64,000 nt of DNA from Anastrepha obliqua (lineage: Eukaryota > Arthropoda > Insecta > Diptera > Tephritidae): assembly GCF_027943255.1 (NCBI RefSeq), contig NC_072893.1, forward strand, positions 62,001 through 126,000. Reading direction: 5' to 3'. The position numbers were made by a program, and so were the translations under genes. Each line of letters starts with the position of its first letter. The first letter of the stretch is position 1. Of this stretch, positions 30,968 through 43,349 are shown piece after piece. The notes beneath the pieces are model-generated. The model was not told the DNA's origin and made no database searches. It saw only the letters and a list, made by a program, of their open reading frames with translations.

Positions 30968-33900
30968 TTGCATCCATGTCCACTTTTCACCAGGTCCACC
31001 ATTTTTCACATGCATCCACTGCCACCCACTTCTGACCACTCCAGTTGCATCCATGTCCACTTTTCACCAGGTCCACCATTTTTCACATGCATCCACTGCC
31101 ACCCACTTCTGACCACTCCAGTTGCATCCATGTCCACTTTTCACCAGGTCCACCATTTTTCACATGCACCCACGCCACCCACTTCTGACCACTCCAGTTG
31201 CATCCATGTCCACTTTTCACCAGGTCCACCATTTTTCACATGCACCCACGCCACCCACTTCTGACCACTCCAGTTGCATCCATGTCCACTTTTCACCAGG
31301 TCCACCATTTTTCACATGCATCCACTGCCACCCACTTCTGACCACTCCAGTTGCATCCATGTCCACTTTTCACCAGGTCCACCATTTTTCACATGCACCC
31401 ACGCCACCCACTTCTGACCACTCCAGTTGCATCCATGTCCACTTTTCACCAGGTCCACCATTTTTCACATGCATCCACTGCCACCCACTTCTGACCACTC
31501 CAGTTGCATCCATGTCCACTTTTCACCAGGTCCACCATTTTTCACATGCACCCACGCCACCCACTTCTGACCACTCCAGTTGCATCCATGTCCACTTTTC
31601 ACCAGGTCCACCATTTTTCACATGCACCCACGCCACCCACTTCTGACCACTCCAGTTGCATCCATGTCCACTTTTCACCAGGTCCACCATTTTTCACATG
31701 CATCCACTGCCACCCACTTCTGACCACTCCAGTTGCATCCATGTCCACTTTTCACCAGGTCCACCATTTTTCACATGCACCCACGCCACCCACTTCTGAC
31801 CACTCCAGTTGCATCCATGTCCACTTTTCACCAGGTCCACCATTTTTCACATGCACCCACGCCACCCACTTCTGACCACTCCAGTTGCATCCATGTCCAC
31901 TTTTCACCAGGTCCACCATTTTTCACATGCACCCACGCCACCCACTGCCACCCACTCCAGTTGAATCCATGTCCACTTTTCACCAGGTCCACCATTTTTC
32001 ACATGCATCCACTGCCACCCACTTCTGACCACTCCAGTTGCATCCATGTCCACTTTTCACCAGGTCCACCATTTTTCACATGCACCCACGCCACCCACTT
32101 CTGACCACTCCAGTTGCATCCATGTCCACTTTTCACCAGGTCCACCATTTTTCACATGCACCCACGCCACCCACTTCTGACCACTCCAGTTGCATCCATG
32201 TCCACTTTTCACCAGGTCCACCATTTTTCACATGCATCCACTGCCACCCACTTCTGACCACTCCAGTTGCATCCATGTCCACTTTTCACCAGGTCCACCA
32301 TTTTTCACATGCACCCACGCCACCCACTTCTGACCACTCCAGTTGCATCCATGTCCACTTTTCACCAGGTCCACCATTTTTCACATGCACCCACGCCACC
32401 CACTTCTGACCACTCCAGTTGCATCCATGTCCACTTTTCACCAGGTCCACCATTTTTCACATGCATCCACTGCCACCCACTTCTGACCACTCCAGTTGCA
32501 TCCATGTCCACTTTTCACCAGGTCCACCATTTTTCACATGCATCCACTGCCACCCACTTCTGACCACTCCAGTTGCATCCATGTCCACTTTTCACCAGGT
32601 CCACCATTTTTCACATGCACCCACGCCACCCACTTCTGACCACTCCAGTTGCATCCATGTCCACTTTTCACCAGGTCCACCATTTTTCACATGCATCCAC
32701 TGCCACCCACTTCTGACCACTCCAGTTGCATCCATGTCCACTTTTCACCAGGTCCACCATTTTTCACATGCATCCACTGCCACCCACTTCTGACAACTCC
32801 ACTTGCATCCATATCCACTTTTCACCAGGTCCACCATTTTTCACATGCACCCACGCCACCCACTGCCACCCACTGCCACCCACTCCAGTTGAATCCATGT
32901 CCACTTTTCACCAGGTCCACCATTTTTCACATGCATCCACTGCCACCCACTTCTGACCACTCCAGTTGCATCCATGTCCACTTTTCACCAGGTCCACCAT
33001 TTTTCACATGCACCCACGCCACCCACTTCTGACCACTCCAGTTGCATCCATGTCCACTTTTCACCAGGTCCACCATTTTTCACATGCACCCACGCCACCC
33101 ACTTCTGACCACTCCAGTTGCATCCATGTCCACTTTTCACCAGGTCCACCATTTTTCACATGCATCCACTGCCACCCACTTCTGACAACTCCACTTGCAT
33201 CCATGTCCACTTTTCACCAGGTCCACCATTTTTCACATGCATCCACTGCCACCCACTTCTGACAACTCCACTTGCATCCATATCCACTTTTCACCAGGTC
33301 CACCATTTTTCACATGCACCCACGCCACCCACTGCCACCCACTGCCACCCACTCCAGTTGAATCCATGTCCACTTTTCACCAGGTCCACCATTTTTCACA
33401 TGCATCCACTGCCACCCACTTCTGACCACTCCAGTTGCATCCATGTCCACTTTTCACCAGGTCCACCATTTTTCACATGCACCCACGCCACCCACTTCTG
33501 ACCACTCCAGTTGCATCCATGTCCACTTTTCACCAGGTCCACCATTTTTCACATGCACCCACGCCACCCACTTCTGACCACTCCAGTTGCATCCATGTCC
33601 ACTTTTCACCAGGTCCACCATTTTTCACATGCATCCACTGCCACCCACTTCTGACCACTCCAGTTGCATCCATGTCCACTTTTCACCAGGTCCACCATTT
33701 TTCACATGCACCCACGCCACCCACTTCTGACCACTCCAGTTGCATCCATGTCCACTTTTCACCAGGTCCACCATTTTTCACATGCACCCACGCCACCCAC
33801 TTCTGACCACTCCAGTTGCATCCATGTCCACTTTTCACCAGGTCCACCATTTTTCACATGCATCCACTGCCACCCACTTCTGACCACTCCAGTTGCATCC

Positions 33901-34439
33901 ATGTCCACTTTTCACCAGGTCCACCATTTTTCACATGCATCCACTGCCACCCACTTCTGACCACTCCAGTTGCATCCATGTCCACTTTTCACCAGGTCCA
34001 CCATTTTTCACATGCACCCACGCCACCCACTTCTGACCACTCCAGTTGCATCCATGTCCACTTTTCACCAGGTCCACCATTTTTCACATGCATCCACTGC
34101 CACCCACTTCTGACAACTCCACTTGCATCCATGTCCACTTTTCACCAGGTCCACCATTTTTCACATGCATCCACTGCCACCCACTTCTGACAACTCCACT
34201 TGCATCCATATCCACTTTTCACCAGGTCCACCATTTTTCACATGCACCCACGCCACCCACTGCCACCCACTGCCACCCACTCCAGTTGAATCCATGTCCA
34301 CTTTTCACCAGGTCCACCATTTTTCACATGCATCCACTGCCACCCACTTCTGACCACTCCAGTTGCATCCATGTCCACTTTTCACCAGGTCCACCATTTT
34401 TCACATGCATCCACTGCCACCCACTTCTGACCACTCCAG
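29964..34439. repeat. Higher-order duplication of 4,476 bp, copy 1
   Basis: Class E spacings of 2074, 469, 928 and 1005 bp sum to 4,476 bp and begin again in the next block. The single-insert class F monomer near 31,948 has its counterpart near 36,424, also 4,476 bp away. This block overlaps the end of the second 10.3-kb super-repeat, so the 4.5-kb event followed or accompanied the larger one. Confidence 0.85.
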
Positions 34440-37400
34440 TTGCATCCATGTCCACTTTTCACCAGGTCCACCATTTTTCACATGCACCCACGCCACCCAC
34501 TTCTGACCACTCCAGTTGCATCCATGTCCACTTTTCACCAGGTCCACCATTTTTCACATGCACCCACGCCACCCACTTCTGACCACTCCAGTTGCATCCA
34601 TGTCCACTTTTCACCAGGTCCACCATTTTTCACATGCATCCACTGCCACCCACTTCTGACCACTCCAGTTGCATCCATGTCCACTTTTCACCAGGTCCAC
34701 CATTTTTCACATGCACCCACGCCACCCACTTCTGACCACTCCAGTTGCATCCATGTCCACTTTTCACCAGGTCCACCATTTTTCACATGCACCCACGCCA
34801 CCCACTTCTGACCACTCCAGTTGCATCCATGTCCACTTTTCACCAGGTCCACCATTTTTCACATGCATCCACTGCCACCCACTTCTGACCACTCCAGTTG
34901 CATCCATGTCCACTTTTCACCAGGTCCACCATTTTTCACATGCATCCACTGCCACCCACTTCTGACCACTCCAGTTGCATCCATGTCCACTTTTCACCAG
35001 GTCCACCATTTTTCACATGCACCCACGCCACCCACTTCTGACCACTCCAGTTGCATCCATGTCCACTTTTCACCAGGTCCACCATTTTTCACATGCATCC
35101 ACTGCCACCCACTTCTGACAACTCCACTTGCATCCATGTCCACTTTTCACCAGGTCCACCATTTTTCACATGCATCCACTGCCACCCACTTCTGACAACT
35201 CCACTTGCATCCATATCCACTTTTCACCAGGTCCACCATTTTTCACATGCACCCACGCCACCCACTGCCACCCACTGCCACCCACTCCAGTTGAATCCAT
35301 GTCCACTTTTCACCAGGTCCACCATTTTTCACATGCATCCACTGCCACCCACTTCTGACCACTCCAGTTGCATCCATGTCCACTTTTCACCAGGTCCACC
35401 ATTTTTCACATGCACCCACGCCACCCACTTCTGACCACTCCAGTTGCATCCATGTCCACTTTTCACCAGGTCCACCATTTTTCACATGCATCCACTGCCA
35501 CCCACTTCTGACCACTCCAGTTGCATCCATGTCCACTTTTCACCAGGTCCACCATTTTTCACATGCATCCACTGCCACCCACTTCTGACCACTCCAGTTG
35601 CATCCATGTCCACTTTTCACCAGGTCCACCATTTTTCACATGCACCCACGCCACCCACTTCTGACCACTCCAGTTGCATCCATGTCCACTTTTCACCAGG
35701 TCCACCATTTTTCACATGCACCCACGCCACCCACTTCTGACCACTCCAGTTGCATCCATGTCCACTTTTCACCAGGTCCACCATTTTTCACATGCATCCA
35801 CTGCCACCCACTTCTGACCACTCCAGTTGCATCCATGTCCACTTTTCACCAGGTCCACCATTTTTCACATGCACCCACGCCACCCACTTCTGACCACTCC
35901 AGTTGCATCCATGTCCACTTTTCACCAGGTCCACCATTTTTCACATGCATCCACTGCCACCCACTTCTGACCACTCCAGTTGCATCCATGTCCACTTTTC
36001 ACCAGGTCCACCATTTTTCACATGCACCCACGCCACCCACTTCTGACCACTCCAGTTGCATCCATGTCCACTTTTCACCAGGTCCACCATTTTTCACATG
36101 CACCCACGCCACCCACTTCTGACCACTCCAGTTGCATCCATGTCCACTTTTCACCAGGTCCACCATTTTTCACATGCATCCACTGCCACCCACTTCTGAC
36201 CACTCCAGTTGCATCCATGTCCACTTTTCACCAGGTCCACCATTTTTCACATGCACCCACGCCACCCACTTCTGACCACTCCAGTTGCATCCATGTCCAC
36301 TTTTCACCAGGTCCACCATTTTTCACATGCACCCACGCCACCCACTTCTGACCACTCCAGTTGCATCCATGTCCACTTTTCACCAGGTCCACCATTTTTC
36401 ACATGCACCCACGCCACCCACTGCCACCCACTCCAGTTGAATCCATGTCCACTTTTCACCAGGTCCACCATTTTTCACATGCATCCACTGCCACCCACTT
36501 CTGACCACTCCAGTTGCATCCATGTCCACTTTTCACCAGGTCCACCATTTTTCACATGCACCCACGCCACCCACTTCTGACCACTCCAGTTGCATCCATG
36601 TCCACTTTTCACCAGGTCCACCATTTTTCACATGCACCCACGCCACCCACTTCTGACCACTCCAGTTGCATCCATGTCCACTTTTCACCAGGTCCACCAT
36701 TTTTCACATGCATCCACTGCCACCCACTTCTGACCACTCCAGTTGCATCCATGTCCACTTTTCACCAGGTCCACCATTTTTCACATGCACCCACGCCACC
36801 CACTTCTGACCACTCCAGTTGCATCCATGTCCACTTTTCACCAGGTCCACCATTTTTCACATGCACCCACGCCACCCACTTCTGACCACTCCAGTTGCAT
36901 CCATGTCCACTTTTCACCAGGTCCACCATTTTTCACATGCATCCACTGCCACCCACTTCTGACCACTCCAGTTGCATCCATGTCCACTTTTCACCAGGTC
37001 CACCATTTTTCACATGCATCCACTGCCACCCACTTCTGACCACTCCAGTTGCATCCATGTCCACTTTTCACCAGGTCCACCATTTTTCACATGCACCCAC
37101 GCCACCCACTTCTGACCACTCCAGTTGCATCCATGTCCACTTTTCACCAGGTCCACCATTTTTCACATGCATCCACTGCCACCCACTTCTGACCACTCCA
37201 GTTGCATCCATGTCCACTTTTCACCAGGTCCACCATTTTTCACATGCATCCACTGCCACCCACTTCTGACAACTCCACTTGCATCCATATCCACTTTTCA
37301 CCAGGTCCACCATTTTTCACATGCACCCACGCCACCCACTGCCACCCACTGCCACCCACTCCAGTTGAATCCATGTCCACTTTTCACCAGGTCCACCATT

Positions 37401-38915
37401 TTTCACATGCATCCACTGCCACCCACTTCTGACCACTCCAGTTGCATCCATGTCCACTTTTCACCAGGTCCACCATTTTTCACATGCACCCACGCCACCC
37501 ACTTCTGACCACTCCAGTTGCATCCATGTCCACTTTTCACCAGGTCCACCATTTTTCACATGCACCCACGCCACCCACTTCTGACCACTCCAGTTGCATC
37601 CATGTCCACTTTTCACCAGGTCCACCATTTTTCACATGCATCCACTGCCACCCACTTCTGACAACTCCACTTGCATCCATGTCCACTTTTCACCAGGTCC
37701 ACCATTTTTCACATGCATCCACTGCCACCCACTTCTGACAACTCCACTTGCATCCATATCCACTTTTCACCAGGTCCACCATTTTTCACATGCACCCACG
37801 CCACCCACTGCCACCCACTGCCACCCACTCCAGTTGAATCCATGTCCACTTTTCACCAGGTCCACCATTTTTCACATGCATCCACTGCCACCCACTTCTG
37901 ACCACTCCAGTTGCATCCATGTCCACTTTTCACCAGGTCCACCATTTTTCACATGCACCCACGCCACCCACTTCTGACCACTCCAGTTGCATCCATGTCC
38001 ACTTTTCACCAGGTCCACCATTTTTCACATGCACCCACGCCACCCACTTCTGACCACTCCAGTTGCATCCATGTCCACTTTTCACCAGGTCCACCATTTT
38101 TCACATGCATCCACTGCCACCCACTTCTGACCACTCCAGTTGCATCCATGTCCACTTTTCACCAGGTCCACCATTTTTCACATGCACCCACGCCACCCAC
38201 TTCTGACCACTCCAGTTGCATCCATGTCCACTTTTCACCAGGTCCACCATTTTTCACATGCACCCACGCCACCCACTTCTGACCACTCCAGTTGCATCCA
38301 TGTCCACTTTTCACCAGGTCCACCATTTTTCACATGCATCCACTGCCACCCACTTCTGACCACTCCAGTTGCATCCATGTCCACTTTTCACCAGGTCCAC
38401 CATTTTTCACATGCATCCACTGCCACCCACTTCTGACCACTCCAGTTGCATCCATGTCCACTTTTCACCAGGTCCACCATTTTTCACATGCACCCACGCC
38501 ACCCACTTCTGACCACTCCAGTTGCATCCATGTCCACTTTTCACCAGGTCCACCATTTTTCACATGCATCCACTGCCACCCACTTCTGACAACTCCACTT
38601 GCATCCATGTCCACTTTTCACCAGGTCCACCATTTTTCACATGCATCCACTGCCACCCACTTCTGACAACTCCACTTGCATCCATATCCACTTTTCACCA
38701 GGTCCACCATTTTTCACATGCACCCACGCCACCCACTGCCACCCACTGCCACCCACTCCAGTTGAATCCATGTCCACTTTTCACCAGGTCCACCATTTTT
38801 CACATGCATCCACTGCCACCCACTTCTGACCACTCCAGTTGCATCCATGTCCACTTTTCACCAGGTCCACCATTTTTCACATGCACCCACGCCACCCACT
38901 TCTGACCACTCCAGT
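34440..38915. repeat. Higher-order duplication of 4,476 bp, copy 2
   Basis: Second copy of the 4,476-bp block. It matches the first until about 38,830, where the copy-1 monomer order (an added B unit near 34,400) is not shared. Edges are accurate to one or two monomers. Confidence 0.85.
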
Positions 38916-40812
38916 TGCATCCATGTCCACTTTTCACCAGGTCCACCATTTTTCACATGCATCCACTGCCACCCACTTCTGACCACTCCAGTTGCATCCA
39001 TGTCCACTTTTCACCAGGTCCACCATTTTTCACATGCATCCACTGCCACCCACTTCTGACCACTCCAGTTGCATCCATGTCCACTTTTCACCAGGTCCAC
39101 CATTTTTCACATGCACCCACGCCACCCACTTCTGACCACTCCAGTTGCATCCATGTCCACTTTTCACCAGGTCCACCATTTTTCACATGCACCCACGCCA
39201 CCCACTTCTGACCACTCCAGTTGCATCCATGTCCACTTTTCACCAGGTCCACCATTTTTCACATGCATCCACTGCCACCCACTTCTGACCACTCCAGTTG
39301 CATCCATGTCCACTTTTCACCAGGTCCACCATTTTTCACATGCATCCACTGCCACCCACTTCTGACCACTCCAGTTGCATCCATGTCCACTTTTCACCAG
39401 GTCCACCATTTTTCACATGCACCCACGCCACCCACTTCTGACCACTCCAGTTGCATCCATGTCCACTTTTCACCAGGTCCACCATTTTTCACATGCATCC
39501 ACTGCCACCCACTTCTGACAACTCCACTTGCATCCATGTCCACTTTTCACCAGGTCCACCATTTTTCACATGCATCCACTGCCACCCACTTCTGACAACT
39601 CCACTTGCATCCATATCCACTTTTCACCAGGTCCACCATTTTTCACATGCACCCACGCCACCCACTGCCACCCACTGCCACCCACTCCAGTTGAATCCAT
39701 GTCCACTTTTCACCAGGTCCACCATTTTTCACATGCATCCACTGCCACCCACTTCTGACCACTCCAGTTGCATCCATGTCCACTTTTCACCAGGTCCACC
39801 ATTTTTCACATGCACCCACGCCACCCACTTCTGACCACTCCAGTTGCATCCATGTCCACTTTTCACCAGGTCCACCATTTTTCACATGCACCCACGCCAC
39901 CCACTTCTGACCACTCCAGTTGCATCCATGTCCACTTTTCACCAGGTCCACCATTTTTCACATGCATCCACTGCCACCCACTTCTGACCACTCCAGTTGC
40001 ATCCATGTCCACTTTTCACCAGGTCCACCATTTTTCACATGCACCCACGCCACCCACTTCTGACCACTCCAGTTGCATCCATGTCCACTTTTCACCAGGT
40101 CCACCATTTTTCACATGCACCCACGCCACCCACTTCTGACCACTCCAGTTGCATCCATGTCCACTTTTCACCAGGTCCACCATTTTTCACATGCACCCAC
40201 GCCACCCACTTCTGACCACTCCAGTTGCATCCATGTCCACTTTTCACCAGGTCCACCATTTTTCACATGCATCCACTGCCACCCACTTCTGACCACTCCA
40301 GTTGCATCCATGTCCACTTTTCACCAGGTCCACCATTTTTCACATGCATCCACTGCCACCCACTTCTGACCACTCCAGTTGCATCCATGTCCACTTTTCA
40401 CCAGGTCCACCATTTTTCACATGCATCCACTGCCACCCACTTCTGACCACTCCAGTTGCATCCATGTCCACTTTTCACCAGGTCCACCATTTTTCACATG
40501 CACCCACTGCCACCCACTGCCACCCACTTCTGACCACTTCTGACCACTCCAGTTGCATCCATGTCCACTTTTCACCAGGTCCACCATTTTTCACATGCAC
40601 CCACGCCACCCACTTCTGACCACTCCAGTTGCATCCATGTCCACTTTTCACCAGGTCCACCATTTTTCACATGCACCCACGCCACCCACTTCTGACCACT
40701 CCAGTTGCATCCATGTCCACTTTTCACCAGGTCCACCATTTTTCACATGCACCCACGCCACCCACTTCTGACCACTCCAGTTGCATCCATGTCCACTTTT
40801 CACCAGGTCCAC

Positions 40813-41010
40813 CCATATCCACTGGCACCAACTTCTGACCACCTGTACCCACTTCCATACCCACTTTTCATTGCCTTCACCATGTTCCACCAGGTCCACC
40901 CATGACCCATGTCCACCCATGTCCACTCCCATCAACTTCTGATCACCTCCACCCACTTCCATATGCCCACTTTTCATCACCTTCACCGTTTTCCACCAGG
41001 TCCACTTCTG
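40813..41010. repeat. Diverged edge repeats, about 104-bp period
   Basis: The homogeneous array stops at the last CACCAGGTCCACC. The next 200 bp hold recognisable but diverged relatives: CAACTTCTGA recurs at 40,829 and 40,933 (104 bp apart), and CCACTTTTCAT and TTCCACCAGGTCCAC each occur twice. These look like ancestral or unhomogenised monomers at the array edge, as expected where unequal exchange is inefficient. The period differs from the array's 76/77 bp. Confidence 0.85.
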
Positions 41011-41100
41011 CTCATAGTGATTGTATTTATTGATATTTATATATATATATTTCATCTATTTATAAGAATTATAATAATATATAATTCCAAATCTAATTGT

Positions 41101-41174
41101 GATAGCCAGAGGTTTCGAACCAAGGTTTTTGTTTATTTGATATTAAGTGTTTGTTCTATACCGTCTGGGCTATC
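41101..41174 (-). other. tRNA-like relic (possible SINE head)
   Basis: On the minus strand these 74 nt begin GATAGCC and end GGCTATC, a perfect 7-bp acceptor-like stem. They contain an A-box-like TAGCCCAGACGG and a perfect B-box-like GGTTCGAAACC. The T-stem pairs poorly (about two of five pairs), the anticodon arm is not convincing and there is no CCA, so a functional tRNA is unlikely. It may be the 5' head of a tRNA-derived SINE whose body is not recognisable in the AT-rich DNA towards the satellite. Confidence 0.45.
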
Positions 41175-41299
41175 ATTGGTATGTTGGATGGGGTATTCAA
41201 ATGTCTACTTAAGTATAGGCTCTTCCAAAAAAGAATCTGCGAATTATGACGATTTATATGGATCAAAGAAATTTTAACAGGTGAATTTTAACAGCGGTC

Positions 41300-41410
41300 G
41301 TAAAAGTCCGTAGCCGAATAGTTGGTGCTTGACTCCTATTCGGAATTCACAGAGAGAATGTCGGTTCGAATCTCGGTAAAACACGAAAATTAAGAAAAAC
41401 ATTTTCTGAG
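41300..41410 (+). mobile_element. SINE head fragment (tRNA-derived family)
   Basis: TAGCCGAATAGTTGG (A box) at 41,311 and GGTTCGAATCTCGG (B box) at 41,363 match the 5' head of the SINE copies at 43.7-43.97 and 45.77-46.1 kb. The conserved ATTCGGAATTCACAGAGAGA lies between them. Homology stops at about 41,410, so only the RNA polymerase III promoter region survives. Confidence 0.8.
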
Positions 41411-42249
41411 CAGTGGTTTTACTATACGAGATAATGTTACCATTAACATGGTATCATTAACGTTCTGTGGTTTAATCTTTTCTTAACACTGCAAACCAAC
41501 TATCCTAGCTCTTTCGTGCCTATTTAGTTCTTCTATGAAGTGTGAGTCTTGATTCCTTTAAATAGAGGACTGAAAGTTTAATACTGTCTCTAAAATCCTA
41601 GTACAATTTATAAATTCTTAATTACTTGCCTGCTGCCTCAAAGTTCACTTCCGCATAATCACCTCTACGCAAGTTAAAATCTTGCTTTGAATGCCATTTT
41701 TTATGGAATAGTTAAAGGTATAAAAACTTTTCATAATTTTTATTAATTAAAACTTTTTAGATGAGTTATATATTTACATATACATAACTCATTATTAACC
41801 AAACTTGAATGGTCAGGCTCGATGAAATATATGTATGTGTATAAGTTTACCAACTCTATGGCAGTAGTTATCTTCTTTTTGTAAATTTTTTCGTTCTTCC
41901 AATTATAAATTACGGATCTAACATATTTTCTTTACCACCACCCTTACATATACGTAGGTATGTATGTACATTTAATTACAATATTTAATAAAGTGTGTCT
42001 AATGCCTGTATATATGTATATACCACGCTTTTTCTTAAGATTAAATTTATTTTTTTCCTCCGTTTTCTTTTCTTTTTTCCTGGTAAATATTGATTGCCTG
42101 CAATGATAACAGTTGCTAAGCGATATGGGCGTATGGGTGGTGGTGGGCTTAGCCATAATAGCAAATTGCATATCAAAACCTTATTTTAATTTTGATGTTG
42201 AAATGAACTTGGCTTATGGATTTAAGTTATTAATGATAAATTACATAAT
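41411..42249. other. AT-rich DNA, nothing recognised
   Basis: No coding pattern, RNA gene or transposon homology could be seen. Short ATATGTA and TATGTATGTACA runs typical of fly intergenic DNA occur near 41,770-41,850 and 41,945-42,020. Short reading frames on the minus strand here are lysine/arginine-rich low-complexity translations and are not supported as genes. Confidence 0.6.
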
Positions 42250-42650
42250 TTAAATATTTACCAGGAGACATCTACAAGCTGTCATACAAGAAATAAAATT
42301 TTCAAGGACCCGCATTGAGTTTAGTTGAGATGTTGTGTTTCAGCGTTGGATCGTTGTTGGGTTATTTACATGGACTTTGCTTTTCAAAAAACCCCACAAA
42401 AAATTGTCAAGTGATCGCATGATCTAGGCGGCCAGTTTATGTCACTATTATGGGAAATTCATCCTCCGTGAAACTTAGATCGCAATAATGCAAAGTTTTC
42501 TCGTGTTGTGTGACTCGTGGCTCATGAAGATCGTCGTGGAAATGAAGATCGTCTATGTCTATTCCTTCAAGCTCAGATAAAAAAAAAAATCTTCAATTAA
42601 TTGTCTGTAGCGATGTCCGTTGACAATAATCAGGGTTGGTCATTTTGCAC
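42250..42650 (-). pseudogene. DDE transposase fossil 1, C-terminal half
   Basis: Minus-strand conceptual translation, across several frames, gives pieces such as VNGHRYRQLIEDFF, ELEGIDIDDLHFHDD, DINWPPRSCD and KVHVNNPTTIQ. These correspond to the C-terminal catalytic region of a common insect IS630/Tc1-mariner-like transposase (DDE_3 type), whose intact members carry WFQQDGA and NWPPRSCDLTPLDFFLWG-like motifs. Frameshifts and stops are abundant, and the second catalytic Asp neighbourhood is badly eroded. The matching N-terminal piece lies at 44,061-44,200, so a Jockey-like LINE inserted into this gene. About 150 residues between the two halves are missing. Confidence 0.7.
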
Positions 42651-43105
42651 TACCCCTAAATAGCAAGTGGTAGTTAAAATAGGGGAAAACATAATAGTGA
42701 AGAAAAGAAATTATTTTGCAGAATCTTACATAAAAACTCAAATTGGCACTGTTTATACAGACTTTTCAAAAATATTTGTTAAGGGCTATAGGATTTCATT
42801 CCATTCTTTTAAAATGGATTAAATTCTATCTCTCCTCTCGGAAATGTGTTGCTAATGTTGATTTAAATTACACCATTTCAAGGTTATGTTTCGTACTTGC
42901 GTCTATTCGATGTTTTATTTCGGACTTTTTTGATCCATATACTCTAAAGTTATTATATACGTCTGTGGTGCATTAAAAGTTGGAATACGCCGTCGTTATT
43001 TGGAGACCATAGTATGCTTGTCATTTTAGTGAGCTTAAACTTGCCTAGAGAGCTTTTGTGCGTTATAGTTTGCGTTCTTTAAATTTCACTGATCTAATTC
43101 CATCC

Positions 43106-43349
43106 TATAAAAGTCGGTGCTTGCTCATTAATTTAAAAACACTAGATATTAGAAGGACTATTCTATCCATCACTTTCCTTTTGATTTGGTAAGCGGAGTC
43201 CCCATTGCCAATCAAGAAAATTAATTAATATAAAAGTCGGTGCTTGCTCATTAATTTAAAAACACTAGATATTAGAAGGACTATTCTATCCATCACTTTC
43301 CTTTTGATTTGGTAAGCGGAGTCCCCATTGCCAATCAAGAAAATTAATT
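43106..43349. repeat. Perfect 123-bp tandem duplication
   Basis: TATAAAAGTCGGTGCTTGCT starts at 43,106 and again at 43,229, and the following bases are identical through GAAAATTAATT. The duplication lies inside the dead Jockey-like element. Identity of the two copies suggests it is much younger than the host element. Confidence 0.95.

Larger units (their letters stand above)
1..40812. repeat. Homogeneous 76/77-bp satellite array with higher-order structure
   Basis: About 530 head-to-tail monomers fill this interval, which is open at the left window edge. The commonest class A is 76 bp and carries CACCCACGCCACCCACTTC at its junction; class B is 77 bp and carries CATCCACTGCCACCCACTTC. Other classes are C (77 bp, with GACAACTCCACTTGCATCC), D (like C but with CATATCC), E (86 bp, two extra GCCACCCACT blocks and TTGAATCC) and F (76 bp, one such block). 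Outside these defined variants the monomers look identical by eye. A frequent sub-pattern is the A-A-B trimer of 229 bp. The plus strand is G-poor: a class A unit has 32 C, 20 T, 16 A and 8 G. Monomer length is not a multiple of three and each unit carries TGA, so the many short reading frames are not genes. The array may be heterochromatic; no centromeric function is shown by the sequence. Confidence 0.98.

Noticed and set aside
1..40812. CRISPR-like array
   Set aside because: There are no unique spacers between constant repeats, units are directly tandem, and the genome is clearly eukaryotic.
1..40812. Centromere assignment
   Set aside because: Satellite plus higher-order structure is suggestive but nothing in sequence shows centromeric chromatin, and no recognisable CENP-B-like box was found.
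188..40905. Hundreds of 70-200-codon plus-strand frames rich in His, Pro, Thr and Phe
   Set aside because: They are translations of the satellite in shifting frames. Monomers of 76, 77 and 86 bp move the frame each unit, stops recur, and most begin at TTG rather than ATG.
40475..41055. Minus-strand Trp/Gly-rich frames at the array edge
   Set aside because: Antisense readings of the last satellite monomers and diverged edge repeats, with no gene context.
41101..41174. Functional tRNA gene
   Set aside because: Acceptor stem and boxes are good but T-stem pairing and anticodon arm fail, so only a relic is claimed.
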